Source: Pseudomonadota bacterium
GTDB lineage: Bacteria > Pseudomonadota > Gammaproteobacteria > GCA-001735895
Direction of reading: 5' to 3'
Assembly (NCBI GenBank): GCA_022545625.1
Contig: JACZQS010000016.1
Location: 1 to 14,228, forward strand
Length of the DNA: 14,228 nt
The position numbers and the translations under genes were made by a program. The notes beneath the pieces are model-generated. The model had not been told where the DNA came from. It did no database searches and saw only the letters and a list, made by a program, of their open reading frames with translations. Positions 6,414 to 13,789 of this stretch are shown here, one piece after another. Each line of letters begins with the position of its first letter. Within the stretch, counting starts at the first letter, position 1.

Positions 6414-7358
6414 ATGATATTTTATGAAAATGTAACTTTTTGGGTGGCTATCACGGTCGCGATTATTGCGATCATCATTATCGCCAAGACCGCGGTCGTG
6501 GTTCCGCAACAAAGCGCCTTCGTCGTAGAAAGCCTGGGTAAGTACAGCCGTACGTTGCGAGCGGGTTTTCATATACTGATCCCCTTTTTTGAGAGGTCTG
6601 CCTACAAACATAGCCTCAAGGAACTGGCGTTTGATATCCCAGAGCAAATTTGTATCACCAATGATAACGTACAGGTAGGTGTTGACGGGGTTTTATATCT
6701 GCAGGTACTCGACCCGGAACGGGCTTCATACGGGATTACCGACTATGCCTTTGCTATTTCACAACTGGCGCAAACCACCTTGCGTAGCGAAATAGGCAAG
6801 ATTGACCTGGATCGCACCTTTGAAGAGCGTTCATCGATCAATAGTAACGTGGTGTTCGAACTCGATAAGGCCTCTGAACCCTGGGGGGTAAAGGTATTAC
6901 GCTATGAAATTAAAAATATTAACCCGCCTGCCGATGTTCTCGGCGCGATGGAAAAGCAAATGCGTGCGGAACGAGAAAAGCGTGCGGTGATATTAACCTC
7001 GGAAGGCGAGCGCGACGCTAAAATCAACGAGGCTGAAGGCGAAAAACAGCAGGTGATCAAGCAGTCCGAGGCGGTTAAGCAGCAACAGATTAACGAAGCC
7101 GAGGGTGAAGCCGCGGCGATCCTGGCGATCGCTACAGCGACCGCCGAAGGTCTCAGCCGGGTAGCCAAATCGCTCAACGAAGAAGGCGGTGAATCGGCGA
7201 TGCAACTTCGCGTTGCCGAGGATTACCTGGAGCAATTCGGCAACATTGCTAAACAGGCCAATACCCTGGTGATACCGGCTAATCTGGCTGACATTGCGTC
7301 GATGATTTCTCTGGCGACCAATATCATCAAGAAGGACTCGAAAAACAGTTCGGTATAA
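6414..7358 (+). CDS. SPFH/stomatin-like protein (paraslipin, QmcA-like)
   Basis: This 314-residue protein has one N-terminal membrane anchor (about 8-27), then an SPFH/PHB domain (about 28-190: VVPQQSAFVVESLGKYSRTL, then GFHILIPFFERSAYK and VQVGVDGVLYLQVLDP). A long charged coiled coil follows (about 185-240: EKRAVILTSEGERDAKINEA and related EAEGE repeats), then a hydrophobic C-terminal segment. Length and domain order match E. coli QmcA and other paraslipins, which form large oligomeric membrane assemblies. The ATG at 6414 has a purine-rich AGGGGGAAC just upstream. It lies 40 nt after nfeD, the standard NfeD-slipin pairing, so the two products probably form one membrane complex. Confidence 0.95.
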   Translation: MIFYENVTFWVAITVAIIAIIIIAKTAVVVPQQSAFVVESLGKYSRTLRAGFHILIPFFERSAYKHSLKELAFDIPEQICITNDNVQVGVDGVLYLQVLDPERASYGITDYAFAISQLAQTTLRSEIGKIDLDRTFEERSSINSNVVFELDKASEPWGVKVLRYEIKNINPPADVLGAMEKQMRAEREKRAVILTSEGERDAKINEAEGEKQQVIKQSEAVKQQQINEAEGEAAAILAIATATAEGLSRVAKSLNEEGGESAMQLRVAEDYLEQFGNIAKQANTLVIPANLADIASMISLATNIIKKDSKNSSV

Positions 7359-7361
7359 CCG

Positions 7362-7820
7362 TTGCCTGATCAATTTAAACCGAAAAGTGCGAACTTCGAA
7401 CAGCGGGTGATCGATAGCTTTGACAGGCAAACCGCGATGAAAACAGTTGGGGCTTCGATCATCAAGGTCAGTGCGGGCGAAGTCTCAATCCAGTTTCCAT
7501 TTGATCCGGATCTGACCCAGCAACACGGGTATATTCATGCAGGAATAGTATCCACGGTGCTCGACAGCGCCTGTGGATATGCGGCATTTTCGTTAATGCC
7601 GGATGATGCGGCGGTATTGACGATAGAATTCAAGATTAATTTACTATCACCGGCACAGGGCGAGTGGTTTGAAGCAATTGGCAGGGTGAAGAAACCCGGG
7701 CGCAATATTACTGTGACCGAAGGCGAGCTTTATGCACACCAGGGTGATACTCAAAAAATGGTCGCGAGTATGGTGGGCACGATGATGGCAGTTTATGATC
7801 GCGATCAAATCCACAACTAG
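7362..7820 (+). CDS. PaaI-type hotdog-fold acyl-CoA thioesterase
   Basis: The 152-residue protein carries the PaaI/YdiI-type hotdog signature LTQQHGYIHAGIVSTVLDSACGYAA (51-75), with the HGG-like HAG segment and Asp68 in the expected active-site helix. The later TIEFKINLLSPA strand is also typical. It likely hydrolyses a CoA thioester; the substrate is not evident. The TTG at 7362, three bases after the slipin stop, is preferred because the family's N-terminal helix (FEQRVIDSFDRQTAMKTVGA) lies before the first in-frame ATG (7438). No good ribosome binding site is seen, so translation may depend on the upstream gene. A set of small enzymes follows at close spacing. Confidence 0.9.
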   Translation: MPDQFKPKSANFEQRVIDSFDRQTAMKTVGASIIKVSAGEVSIQFPFDPDLTQQHGYIHAGIVSTVLDSACGYAAFSLMPDDAAVLTIEFKINLLSPAQGEWFEAIGRVKKPGRNITVTEGELYAHQGDTQKMVASMVGTMMAVYDRDQIHN

Positions 7821-7837
7821 CAGTCGATTTTTGGCTG

Positions 7838-8341
7838 ATGAAAACCTATCGCTCTCCTAAAATTGAAGTTCGTAATAACACCCTGAGTGGGCAGGGCGTG
7901 GTTGCGATCGAGGATATTAAGCAAGACGAGATAGTTGCGATAAAATCTGGTCATATCGTTACGCGCGAGGGGCTGAAACGAATTAGCGACCAGGTAGGGG
8001 ATCTAGCGCTACAAATCGATGACGATTTTTACCTCACGCCGACCAGCCCCGACGAAATTGACGATATGAGCGTGTTCATTAACCATTCCTGTGATCCAAA
8101 TGTCGGCTTCCTCGGGCAGGTAACCTACGTCGCGATGCGCGAAATCAAGGCGGGTGAAGAACTTTGCCACGACTATTCGATGGAGCGCTCGGACGACTAC
8201 CTCCTCGAATGCCGCTGTGGTAGCCCAATGTGCCGACACCAGGTGACCGGCGATGACTGGAAGTTACCCGAGCTACAATCGCGCTATGGACAGTATTTCT
8301 CCATTTATATTTTGAAAAAAATTAATGCAATGCGGCTTTGA
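7838..8341 (+). CDS. Small SET-domain protein (putative protein lysine methyltransferase)
   Basis: A stand-alone SET domain of 167 residues. Landmarks are GQGVVAIEDIKQDEIV near the N-terminus (18-33), FINHSCDPNVGF (80-91, the NHSC motif that forms part of the cofactor and substrate site), GEELCHDYS (106-114) and a post-SET-like CRCGSPMCR (125-133) that could bind zinc with Cys85. Bacterial SET proteins of this short type are widespread but mostly uncharacterised; a protein target within the cell is inferred, and none is indicated by the neighbours. The ATG at 7838 lies 17 nt after the thioesterase stop and lacks a good ribosome binding site. The 3' end overlaps the start of the HAD gene by 17 nt. 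Confidence 0.92.
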   Translation: MKTYRSPKIEVRNNTLSGQGVVAIEDIKQDEIVAIKSGHIVTREGLKRISDQVGDLALQIDDDFYLTPTSPDEIDDMSVFINHSCDPNVGFLGQVTYVAMREIKAGEELCHDYSMERSDDYLLECRCGSPMCRHQVTGDDWKLPELQSRYGQYFSIYILKKINAMRL

Positions 8342-8996
8342 CCTGATCATATTCGATTGCGACGGGGTTTTAGTCGATAGCGAACCTGTCGCAAATGCAA
8401 TTTTTGCGAGGGTGCTGGAGGAAGAATGCGGACTCCGGTTTTCCCTGGAAGAAATGTTTGACCGTTTTGTAGGCCGTTCGCAGGCCCAGTGTTTACAGAT
8501 TGTCGAAGACCTGACCGGCGAAATCCCACCTTCAGGCCTGGCGGACCGGTATAAACGAGAGATCAACCTGGCATTGGCAGATAGCGTAGAAGCCGTTGAT
8601 GGAATTGAATCGGTATTACAACACATCGATATCCCCTACTGCGTTGCCTCGAGTGGCTCACACGATAAAATGAAAACCACGCTTGGCAAGACCGGCCTGG
8701 CAAAATATTTCAACGACAATATCTTTAGCAGCTCCGAGGTAGCTAACGGAAAACCGCATCCCGATATCTACCTGTATGCGGCTGAATCGATGGGAGTGCT
8801 CGAACCCGGCCGTTGCCTGGTGATTGAAGACAGCCCGGTTGGTGTCCAGGGCGCAGTCGCGGCGGGTATGACAGTGTTTGGCTATGCTGAATTAATGAAG
8901 GCAGAGAAATTACTCGCGGCTGGTGCGCACCTCACGTTTGACAAAATGGATAACCTGTTCAGCGAAATACAGGGGTACCAAAAAGTTATGACCTGA
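8325..8996 (+). CDS. HAD-superfamily phosphatase (beta-phosphoglucomutase/YieH-like)
   Basis: The 223-residue protein has all four HAD motifs: FDCDGVLVDSE with nucleophile Asp11 and acid/base Asp13, the SSG of motif II (109-111), Lys143 in GKPHPD, and IEDSPVG with Glu168/Asp169. The helical cap between motifs I and II (about 20-85) places it in the subfamily that includes phosphoglycolate phosphatases, beta-phosphoglucomutases and 6-phosphogluconate phosphatase YieH. The substrate is probably a small sugar phosphate; which one cannot be told. The ATG at 8325 overlaps the end of the SET gene by 17 nt, indicating a shared transcript. It is followed by the intergenic promoter region of mnmG. Confidence 0.93.
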   Translation: MQCGFDLIIFDCDGVLVDSEPVANAIFARVLEEECGLRFSLEEMFDRFVGRSQAQCLQIVEDLTGEIPPSGLADRYKREINLALADSVEAVDGIESVLQHIDIPYCVASSGSHDKMKTTLGKTGLAKYFNDNIFSSSEVANGKPHPDIYLYAAESMGVLEPGRCLVIEDSPVGVQGAVAAGMTVFGYAELMKAEKLLAAGAHLTFDKMDNLFSEIQGYQKVMT

Positions 8997-9000
8997 TCGC

Positions 9001-9037
9001 ATGGTGTTCGCCAACAAAAAGCGCTAGAATGCGCGCC
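9001..9037 (+). promoter_or_regulatory. Possible promoter for mnmG with GC-rich discriminator
   Basis: In the 86-nt gap between the HAD gene and mnmG, GCTAGAAT (9023-9030) gives a good -10 (TAGAAT), followed at once by GCGCGCC (9031-9037), a discriminator type common in growth-rate-controlled gammaproteobacterial promoters. The -35 is poor (TGGTGT at 9002-9007 with 17-nt spacing). The mnmG ribosome binding site AAGGA is at 9069-9073. Confidence 0.35.
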
Positions 9038-9082
9038 CTTTTTGCTTATCATGGTCAGTACTCCCAATAAGGATCACTCAAT

Positions 9083-10981
9083 ATGGATTTCAATAAACGT
9101 TTCGATGTGATTGTAGTAGGCGGCGGGCATGCGGGTACCGAAGCCGCGCTGGCGGCCGCGCGCATGGGTGTTAACACCCTGTTGCTGACCCATAGTATCG
9201 AAACCCTGGGTCAAATGAGTTGCAATCCGGCTATTGGTGGTATAGGCAAAGGCCATTTGGTGAAAGAAATTGATGCACTGGGTGGTGAAATGGCACTCGC
9301 GGCCGACCGGGCGGGCATACAGTTTCGCATTCTTAATCGACGCAAGGGCCCCGCAGTACGGGCCACGCGCGCGCAGGCCGACCGCCAGTTATATCGAATT
9401 GCGATTCGTGAAAAACTCGAAAAACAGCCAAATCTGTCGATCTTCCAGCAGCCGGTTGTCGATTTGATCGAAATTGGCGATCGGATTGAAGGCGTGGTTA
9501 CGCAGATGGGTCTCAGGTTCCACGCGCCGACCGTGGTACTTACGGTTGGTACTTTCCTCGATGGCAAAATACATATCGGTGATGCTAATTATAGCGGTGG
9601 TCGCGCGGGTGATCCGCCAGCCTCGTCACTCGCACAGAGGTTGCGCGAAAGGCCATTTCGAATCGGCCGTTTAAAAACCGGAACACCGCCGCGTATCGAT
9701 CGCAAAACGATTGATATAAGTGTCATGCAAGAGCAGCCGGGCGATGACCCGCTACCGGTGTTTTCGACCATGGGATCGATCGATCTGCACCCCCGCCAGG
9801 TGAGCTGTCATATCACGCACACTAACGAGAAAACGCACGATATTATCCGCGACAGCCTGCATCGTTCTCCATTGTACAATGGCAATATCGATGGTGTTGG
9901 CCCCCGCTACTGCCCTTCCATTGAAGACAAGGTAGTGCGGTTTGCCGACAAGACCTCGCATCAGATTTTTGTTGAACCCGAAGGCTTGAATTTATCCGAA
10001 GTATACCCGAACGGAATTTCCACCAGTCTGCCTTTCGACGTTCAGCAGGCGCTGGTAAACAGCATACGTGGTTTTGAGCAGGCCCATATCACGCGACCGG
10101 GATATGCGATCGAATACGATTATTTCGATCCCCGTGATCTGCGGCCTACGCTCGAAACACGGTTTATCGATGGCCTGTATTTTGCCGGCCAGATTAATGG
10201 TACTACCGGGTATGAAGAAGCTGCCGCCCAGGGATTGATCGCTGGCGCGAATGCTGCTGCCAGCGTGCAGGGCAAGGAACCCCTGAATCTATCCAGATCG
10301 CAAGCTTATATGGGTGTGCTGGTTGACGATCTGATCACGCGAGGCACTAATGAACCCTACCGCATGTTCACCTCGCGCGCCGAATATCGCCTGATGCTTC
10401 GTGAAGACAACGCCGACTTACGACTTACCGAAATCGGCCGCAAACTGGGCCTGGTTGAAGATGCGCGTTGGCGGGCCTTTGAAGAATATCGCGAGCAACT
10501 CGAACGTCTCAATCAAAAATTGAATGATCAGTGGCTGTATCCGCAAACTGAGGCGGCGGATGCCCTCGCCGTAACCCTGCAAAACCCGATAACCCGGGAG
10601 TATCGATTGTCGGATATTTTACGGCGCCCTGAAATTACGATCGACCACTTGATGCCATTTATGGATGATGCCCTGGTCTATACAGACCGGGTTCGAGCGC
10701 AGGCCGAAATCAATGGTAAGTACGCAGGTTACCTGGCGAGACAACAGCAGGAGATCGACAAGGCGGCTAAGCACGAACAGGCGGTACTGCCGGAATCTAT
10801 CGATTATACCTCGGTACGGGGCCTGTCCAACGAGGTGTGCCAGAAATTACAGGACTACCGTCCGGCTACCATCGGCCAGGCTGGCCGTATCTCGGGAGTA
10901 ACTCCGGCGGCGATATCTCTTTTGTTGGTTCATTTAAAGCGTCATCAATCTGGTCAACCCGAAATCCAGAAGTCGGCTTGA
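9083..10981 (+). CDS. mnmG: tRNA uridine-5-carboxymethylaminomethyl modification enzyme MnmG (GidA)
   Basis: The 632-residue FAD-dependent protein acts with MnmE to place the (carboxymethyl)aminomethyl group on the wobble uridine of certain tRNAs. The N-terminal dinucleotide-binding motif is VVGGGHAGTEAALAAARMG (11-29), followed by SCNPAIGGIGKGHLVKEID. The two conserved cysteines fall at Cys47 (SCNPAIGG) and Cys277 (RYCPSIEDK), the same positions as in E. coli by my count. INGTTGYEEAAAQGLIAGAN and the FTSRAEYRLMLREDNAD block are also diagnostic. Length is normal. The start has AAGGA nine nucleotides upstream. Its TGA overlaps the TTG start of rsmG, so the two are translationally coupled, as is common in this cluster. 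Confidence 0.98.
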   Translation: MDFNKRFDVIVVGGGHAGTEAALAAARMGVNTLLLTHSIETLGQMSCNPAIGGIGKGHLVKEIDALGGEMALAADRAGIQFRILNRRKGPAVRATRAQADRQLYRIAIREKLEKQPNLSIFQQPVVDLIEIGDRIEGVVTQMGLRFHAPTVVLTVGTFLDGKIHIGDANYSGGRAGDPPASSLAQRLRERPFRIGRLKTGTPPRIDRKTIDISVMQEQPGDDPLPVFSTMGSIDLHPRQVSCHITHTNEKTHDIIRDSLHRSPLYNGNIDGVGPRYCPSIEDKVVRFADKTSHQIFVEPEGLNLSEVYPNGISTSLPFDVQQALVNSIRGFEQAHITRPGYAIEYDYFDPRDLRPTLETRFIDGLYFAGQINGTTGYEEAAAQGLIAGANAAASVQGKEPLNLSRSQAYMGVLVDDLITRGTNEPYRMFTSRAEYRLMLREDNADLRLTEIGRKLGLVEDARWRAFEEYREQLERLNQKLNDQWLYPQTEAADALAVTLQNPITREYRLSDILRRPEITIDHLMPFMDDALVYTDRVRAQAEINGKYAGYLARQQQEIDKAAKHEQAVLPESIDYTSVRGLSNEVCQKLQDYRPATIGQAGRISGVTPAAISLLLVHLKRHQSGQPEIQKSA

Positions 10982-11646
10982 ATTTTCAATTTGAAGATTT
11001 ATATGATCGACTGGAGCGAGGGCTGGTCGATATCGGCATGCCCCTGCAAGATTCTCAGCTGAATCGATTGCTCGATTACCTGGCGCTGCTGGGCAAATGG
11101 AACAAAACCTATAACCTGACTGCAATTACCGATCCGCAGAGGATGCTTTATTACCACCTGCTCGATAGCCTGGTTATCCATGATCGGATATTGCCTGGCC
11201 AATCTGCGCTGGATGTTGGAAGTGGAGCCGGCTTACCCGGTGTTCCATTAGCGATAGCCCTGCCCGGTTCGAAATGGACGCTGTTGGATTGCAATGGCAA
11301 GAAAACGCGTTTTTTGCAGCAGGTGCTGGCGGTTTGCGCTCTCGATAATGCGGTGGTTGTGAAGTCGAGGGTTGAAGACTATCATGCCGCGAAACCGTTC
11401 GATATCATCGTTAGCCGTGCGTTTACATCATTGGCCAAATTCGCTGACAGTGTCACGCACCTGTGCCAGGCCGAGACGCTGTTATTGTCGATGAAAACCA
11501 GCCTGAGTAATAGTGAGGCCAGGGAATTGGGTGATGACAGGTATTTGATCCAGGAGACCGAATTACAGGTTCCCGGGGTTATTGAAAAGAGAAGCCTGGT
11601 GAGCCTTAAAATTAAAGCTGCCGCAATCGCGGGAAAAGACAATTAG
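10978..11646 (+). CDS. rsmG: 16S rRNA (guanine527-N7)-methyltransferase RsmG (GidB)
   Basis: The protein methylates G527 of 16S rRNA using S-adenosylmethionine. From the TTG at 10978 it is 222 residues, close to the usual 205-215. Diagnostic stretches are LLGKWNKTYNLTAITDPQRM, YYHLLDSLVI and the SAM-binding ALDVGSGAGLPGVPLAIALPG. SRAFTSLAKF follows. The frame is open far upstream inside mnmG, but that extension is not family-like. The TTG sits on the mnmG stop (TTGA) and starts the protein at MNFQFEDLYDRLERGL, so it is preferred; the first in-frame ATG is too far in. It lies 21 nt before parA, in the classic mnmG-rsmG-parA-parB order. Confidence 0.96.
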   Translation: MNFQFEDLYDRLERGLVDIGMPLQDSQLNRLLDYLALLGKWNKTYNLTAITDPQRMLYYHLLDSLVIHDRILPGQSALDVGSGAGLPGVPLAIALPGSKWTLLDCNGKKTRFLQQVLAVCALDNAVVVKSRVEDYHAAKPFDIIVSRAFTSLAKFADSVTHLCQAETLLLSMKTSLSNSEARELGDDRYLIQETELQVPGVIEKRSLVSLKIKAAAIAGKDN

Positions 11647-11667
11647 TAGAGATGCCTAATAAATTGT

Positions 11668-12456
11668 ATGAGTAAGATTATTACCATAGCCAATCAGAAA
11701 GGCGGTGTCGGAAAAACCACGACTACGGTAAATCTGGCCGCGGCACTGGCTGCGACCAAGAGGCGCGTGCTGTTGATCGACATGGATCCCCAGGGTAATG
11801 CGACCATGGGCAGCGGCGTCGACAAAAACAGCCTCAAGCTCAGTGTTTGTGACGTTTTGCTGGGCGATTGTACAGTGCATGAAGCGCTGATCTCACTGCC
11901 CGAGACTGGATTTGATATTCTACCCGCGAATGCGGACCTGACTGCGGCCGAAGTCCAGTTGATGAATCGCATTGGCCGTGAAAAACAGCTGGCATTGGCT
12001 CTTAGCCCGGTACTCGATGGATACGACTATATCCTGATCGATTGCCCACCTTCGTTGAACATGCTGACGGTCAATGCGCTGGTTGCGGCCAATGGCGTTG
12101 TGATTCCGATGCAATGTGAATACTACGCGCTTGAGGGCCTGTCTTCGCTACTCGATACGATCGACCAGATTCGTATCAGTGTTAATCCAGATATTAAACT
12201 GGAGGGGTTGTTGCGAACGATGTATGACTCGCGTAACAATCTTTCGAACGATGTGTCCTCCGAGCTGGTAGAGCATTTTGGTGATAAGGTTTACCGGACC
12301 GTGATACCGCGAAATATACGCCTTGCCGAGGCGCCGAGTTTCGGCCAGCCAATATTGCAATATGAAAAATCCTCGCGAGGATCAATGGCGTACCTGGCGC
12401 TTGCCGGAGAATTGTTGCGGCGCGATGCGAAGAAAGACCAACAGCTCAGCCGATAA
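11668..12456 (+). CDS. parA: Chromosome partitioning ATPase ParA (Soj)
   Basis: The 262-residue ATPase drives segregation of the replication-origin region with ParB. The deviant Walker A motif is QKGGVGKTTT (10-19) with the signature Lys at 11 and the P-loop Lys at 16. The A' motif is LIDMDPQGNAT and the Walker B region is YILIDCPPSLNMLTVNAL. The sequence is that of the short chromosomal Soj/ParA type without an N-terminal DNA-binding domain, so it is not expected to autorepress like plasmid type Ia ParA. The start MSKIITIANQKGG is standard. The ribosome binding site is weak. Five nucleotides separate it from parB. Confidence 0.97.
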   Translation: MSKIITIANQKGGVGKTTTTVNLAAALAATKRRVLLIDMDPQGNATMGSGVDKNSLKLSVCDVLLGDCTVHEALISLPETGFDILPANADLTAAEVQLMNRIGREKQLALALSPVLDGYDYILIDCPPSLNMLTVNALVAANGVVIPMQCEYYALEGLSSLLDTIDQIRISVNPDIKLEGLLRTMYDSRNNLSNDVSSELVEHFGDKVYRTVIPRNIRLAEAPSFGQPILQYEKSSRGSMAYLALAGELLRRDAKKDQQLSR

Positions 12457-12461
12457 TTACT

Positions 12462-13325
12462 ATGAAAAAAAAGCGACTGGGCAGAGGGCTGAGTTCATTA
12501 ATCGGTAATATCGATGAGGTTATTCAGGCCAGTGGGCGGGACCATGGGAGCGGCCTGAGTGAGCTGGATATCGACCGCATCCAGCGTGGAAATTTTCAAC
12601 CGCGGCAGCATTTCGACCAGCAATCCTTGCAGGAACTCGCCGACTCGATACTCTCGCAGGGTATCGTGCAGCCGATTGTGGTGCGGCCCGAGGGCAATCA
12701 TTTCGAATTGATTGCTGGCGAACGCCGTTGGCGTGCCGCACAAATCGCCGGCCTGCAAAAGATTCCAGCAGTGATTCGTGATATCGACAGCAGGGCGGCC
12801 GCGGTAGTCGGACTGATAGAGAATATTCAACGCGAAGACTTGAATCCACTCGAGGAATCACAGGCATTGATGCGGTTGATCGAAGAATTTGAACTAACCC
12901 ATCAACAGGTTGCAGATTCGGTAGGGCGGTCACGGGCATCGGTGACTAACCTGTTACGTTTGCTCGATCTGGCCGACCCGGTCAAAGATCAGGTCAATCG
13001 TGGCCTGCTCAATATGGGCCATGCGCGTGCCTTGCTCGGCCTGATTCGGCATGATCAGATCGAAGTCGCTAATATCGTTGTCAAACGGGGTTTATCGGTG
13101 CGTGATACCGAAGCGCTGGTTAAAAAGAAGCTGAAAGGTGGTTCGAAGGAAAAACCGAGAGCAAATAAAACCGATCCGGACATCAGGCGACTGGAAACCC
13201 AAATCAGCGAAAAACTCGGTGCTGCGGTAAAAATCAGGTCGGGGAAACAGGGTTCGGGGCAGCTCATTATCAGCTTCCATAATAGCGATGAGTTAGACGG
13301 AATTCTCCAGCACCTGTCCCCGTAA
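12462..13325 (+). CDS. parB: Chromosome partitioning protein ParB (Spo0J)
   Basis: The 287-residue protein binds parS sites and CTP and spreads as a sliding clamp. The N-terminal KKKRLGRGLSSLIG (2-15) carries the arginine-containing GRGL motif that stimulates ParA. IDRIQRGNFQPRQHFD (38-52) and the GERRWRAA motif (86-93) form the CTP-binding ParB/Srx domain. The helix-turn-helix parS reader spans about 145-165 (THQQVADSVGRSRASVTNLL), and a basic linker leads to the C-terminal dimerisation domain (about 240-287). Length is typical. No convincing parS lies in this window. Confidence 0.97.
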   Translation: MKKKRLGRGLSSLIGNIDEVIQASGRDHGSGLSELDIDRIQRGNFQPRQHFDQQSLQELADSILSQGIVQPIVVRPEGNHFELIAGERRWRAAQIAGLQKIPAVIRDIDSRAAAVVGLIENIQREDLNPLEESQALMRLIEEFELTHQQVADSVGRSRASVTNLLRLLDLADPVKDQVNRGLLNMGHARALLGLIRHDQIEVANIVVKRGLSVRDTEALVKKKLKGGSKEKPRANKTDPDIRRLETQISEKLGAAVKIRSGKQGSGQLIISFHNSDELDGILQHLSP

Positions 13326-13343
13326 AGGGGCTATATCCGGTGA

Positions 13344-13372
13344 TTGATAATTGAAGTTTAACTATTTATACT
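13344..13372 (+). promoter_or_regulatory. Strong predicted sigma70 promoter upstream of atpI
   Basis: TTGATA (13344-13349) and TATACT (13367-13372) are separated by 17 nt; each hexamer matches consensus at 5 of 6 positions. Transcription would begin near 13379, 20-55 nt before the possible start codons of the AtpI-like gene. This fits an ATP synthase operon promoter placed after parB, separating it from the partition operon. Confidence 0.65.
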
Positions 13373-13410
13373 CGACATCCGATTTGGGGGTTGGCTGATC
13401 TGGAAGGACT

Positions 13411-13483
13411 AATTCCACCCAATAAAGCCATGAAGAACCAAATAATACAGGCGCTGATAATTCAGTATTCATCGGGTGGAATT
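13411..13483 (+). repeat. Perfect 10-bp inverted repeat around the atpI start
   Basis: AATTCCACCC (13411-13420) and GGGTGGAATT (13474-13483) are perfect reverse complements separated by 53 nt. The ATG at 13430 falls in the loop, so the leader of the atp transcript could fold over its first start codon. A smaller hairpin TGGAA/TTCCA (13401-13405 with 13413-13417) competes with it. Confidence 0.55.
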
Positions 13484-13789
13484 TATGTCTTCGGGGTTGT
13501 AATCTGGAACGAAAGTGTCATGCTGTCTGCAATAACAGGTTGCATTGCCTGCCTGGTACCCAATACCTACCAGAGTATTCGGATGCTGAAGCAGGTAGAT
13601 AATAATAATGCAGTTCAGTGGCTAGCCTATGCATATCGATCCGAAATTGTAAAATGGCTGATGACAGGCATGATTTTTGTGCTGGCATTTACCGCAAACT
13701 ATGAATGGAATCCAATAGTTTTGTTTGCTGGATATATATTAATTCATATAACCAGCTGGTTCGTACCGCTTGTATTAAAAGGTAATTGA
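13430..13789 (+). CDS. atpI: ATP synthase subunit I (AtpI-like) membrane protein
   Basis: The 119-residue protein has four predicted membrane segments (about 10-22, 28-46, 68-85 and 92-112). The SAITGCIACLVPNTYQSIRML stretch and the YRSEIVKWLMTGMIFVLAF segment parallel SAISGGLAVFLPN...and FGEAFKVLAMLVLL of E. coli AtpI, which assists assembly of the c-ring and F1Fo ATP synthase. The position after parB, behind its own promoter, is where the atp operon begins in many Gammaproteobacteria. The ATG at 13430 is chosen; a TTG at 13391 would add 13 residues (MADLEGLIPPNKA), and neither has a well-placed ribosome binding site. Codons are AT-richer than in parAB. The expected atpB does not follow. Confidence 0.8.
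   Translation: MKNQIIQALIIQYSSGGIYVFGVVIWNESVMLSAITGCIACLVPNTYQSIRMLKQVDNNNAVQWLAYAYRSEIVKWLMTGMIFVLAFTANYEWNPIVLFAGYILIHITSWFVPLVLKGN

Noticed and set aside
9016..9045. AAAAAGCGC...GCGC..CTTTTT upstream of mnmG as a bidirectional terminator
   Set aside because: The pairing needs a bulge and the GC stem is only 4 bp; the same bases fit a -10 and GC-rich discriminator better.
10837..10977. Longer rsmG start inside mnmG
   Set aside because: The extra 47 residues are an out-of-frame reading of the mnmG 3' end and would make RsmG much longer than its family; the TTG at 10978 gives a normal length.
13318..13330. CCCC-GTAAA-GGGG hairpin at the parB stop codon as a terminator
   Set aside because: The stem is only 4 bp and no T-run follows, so it does not qualify as an intrinsic terminator.
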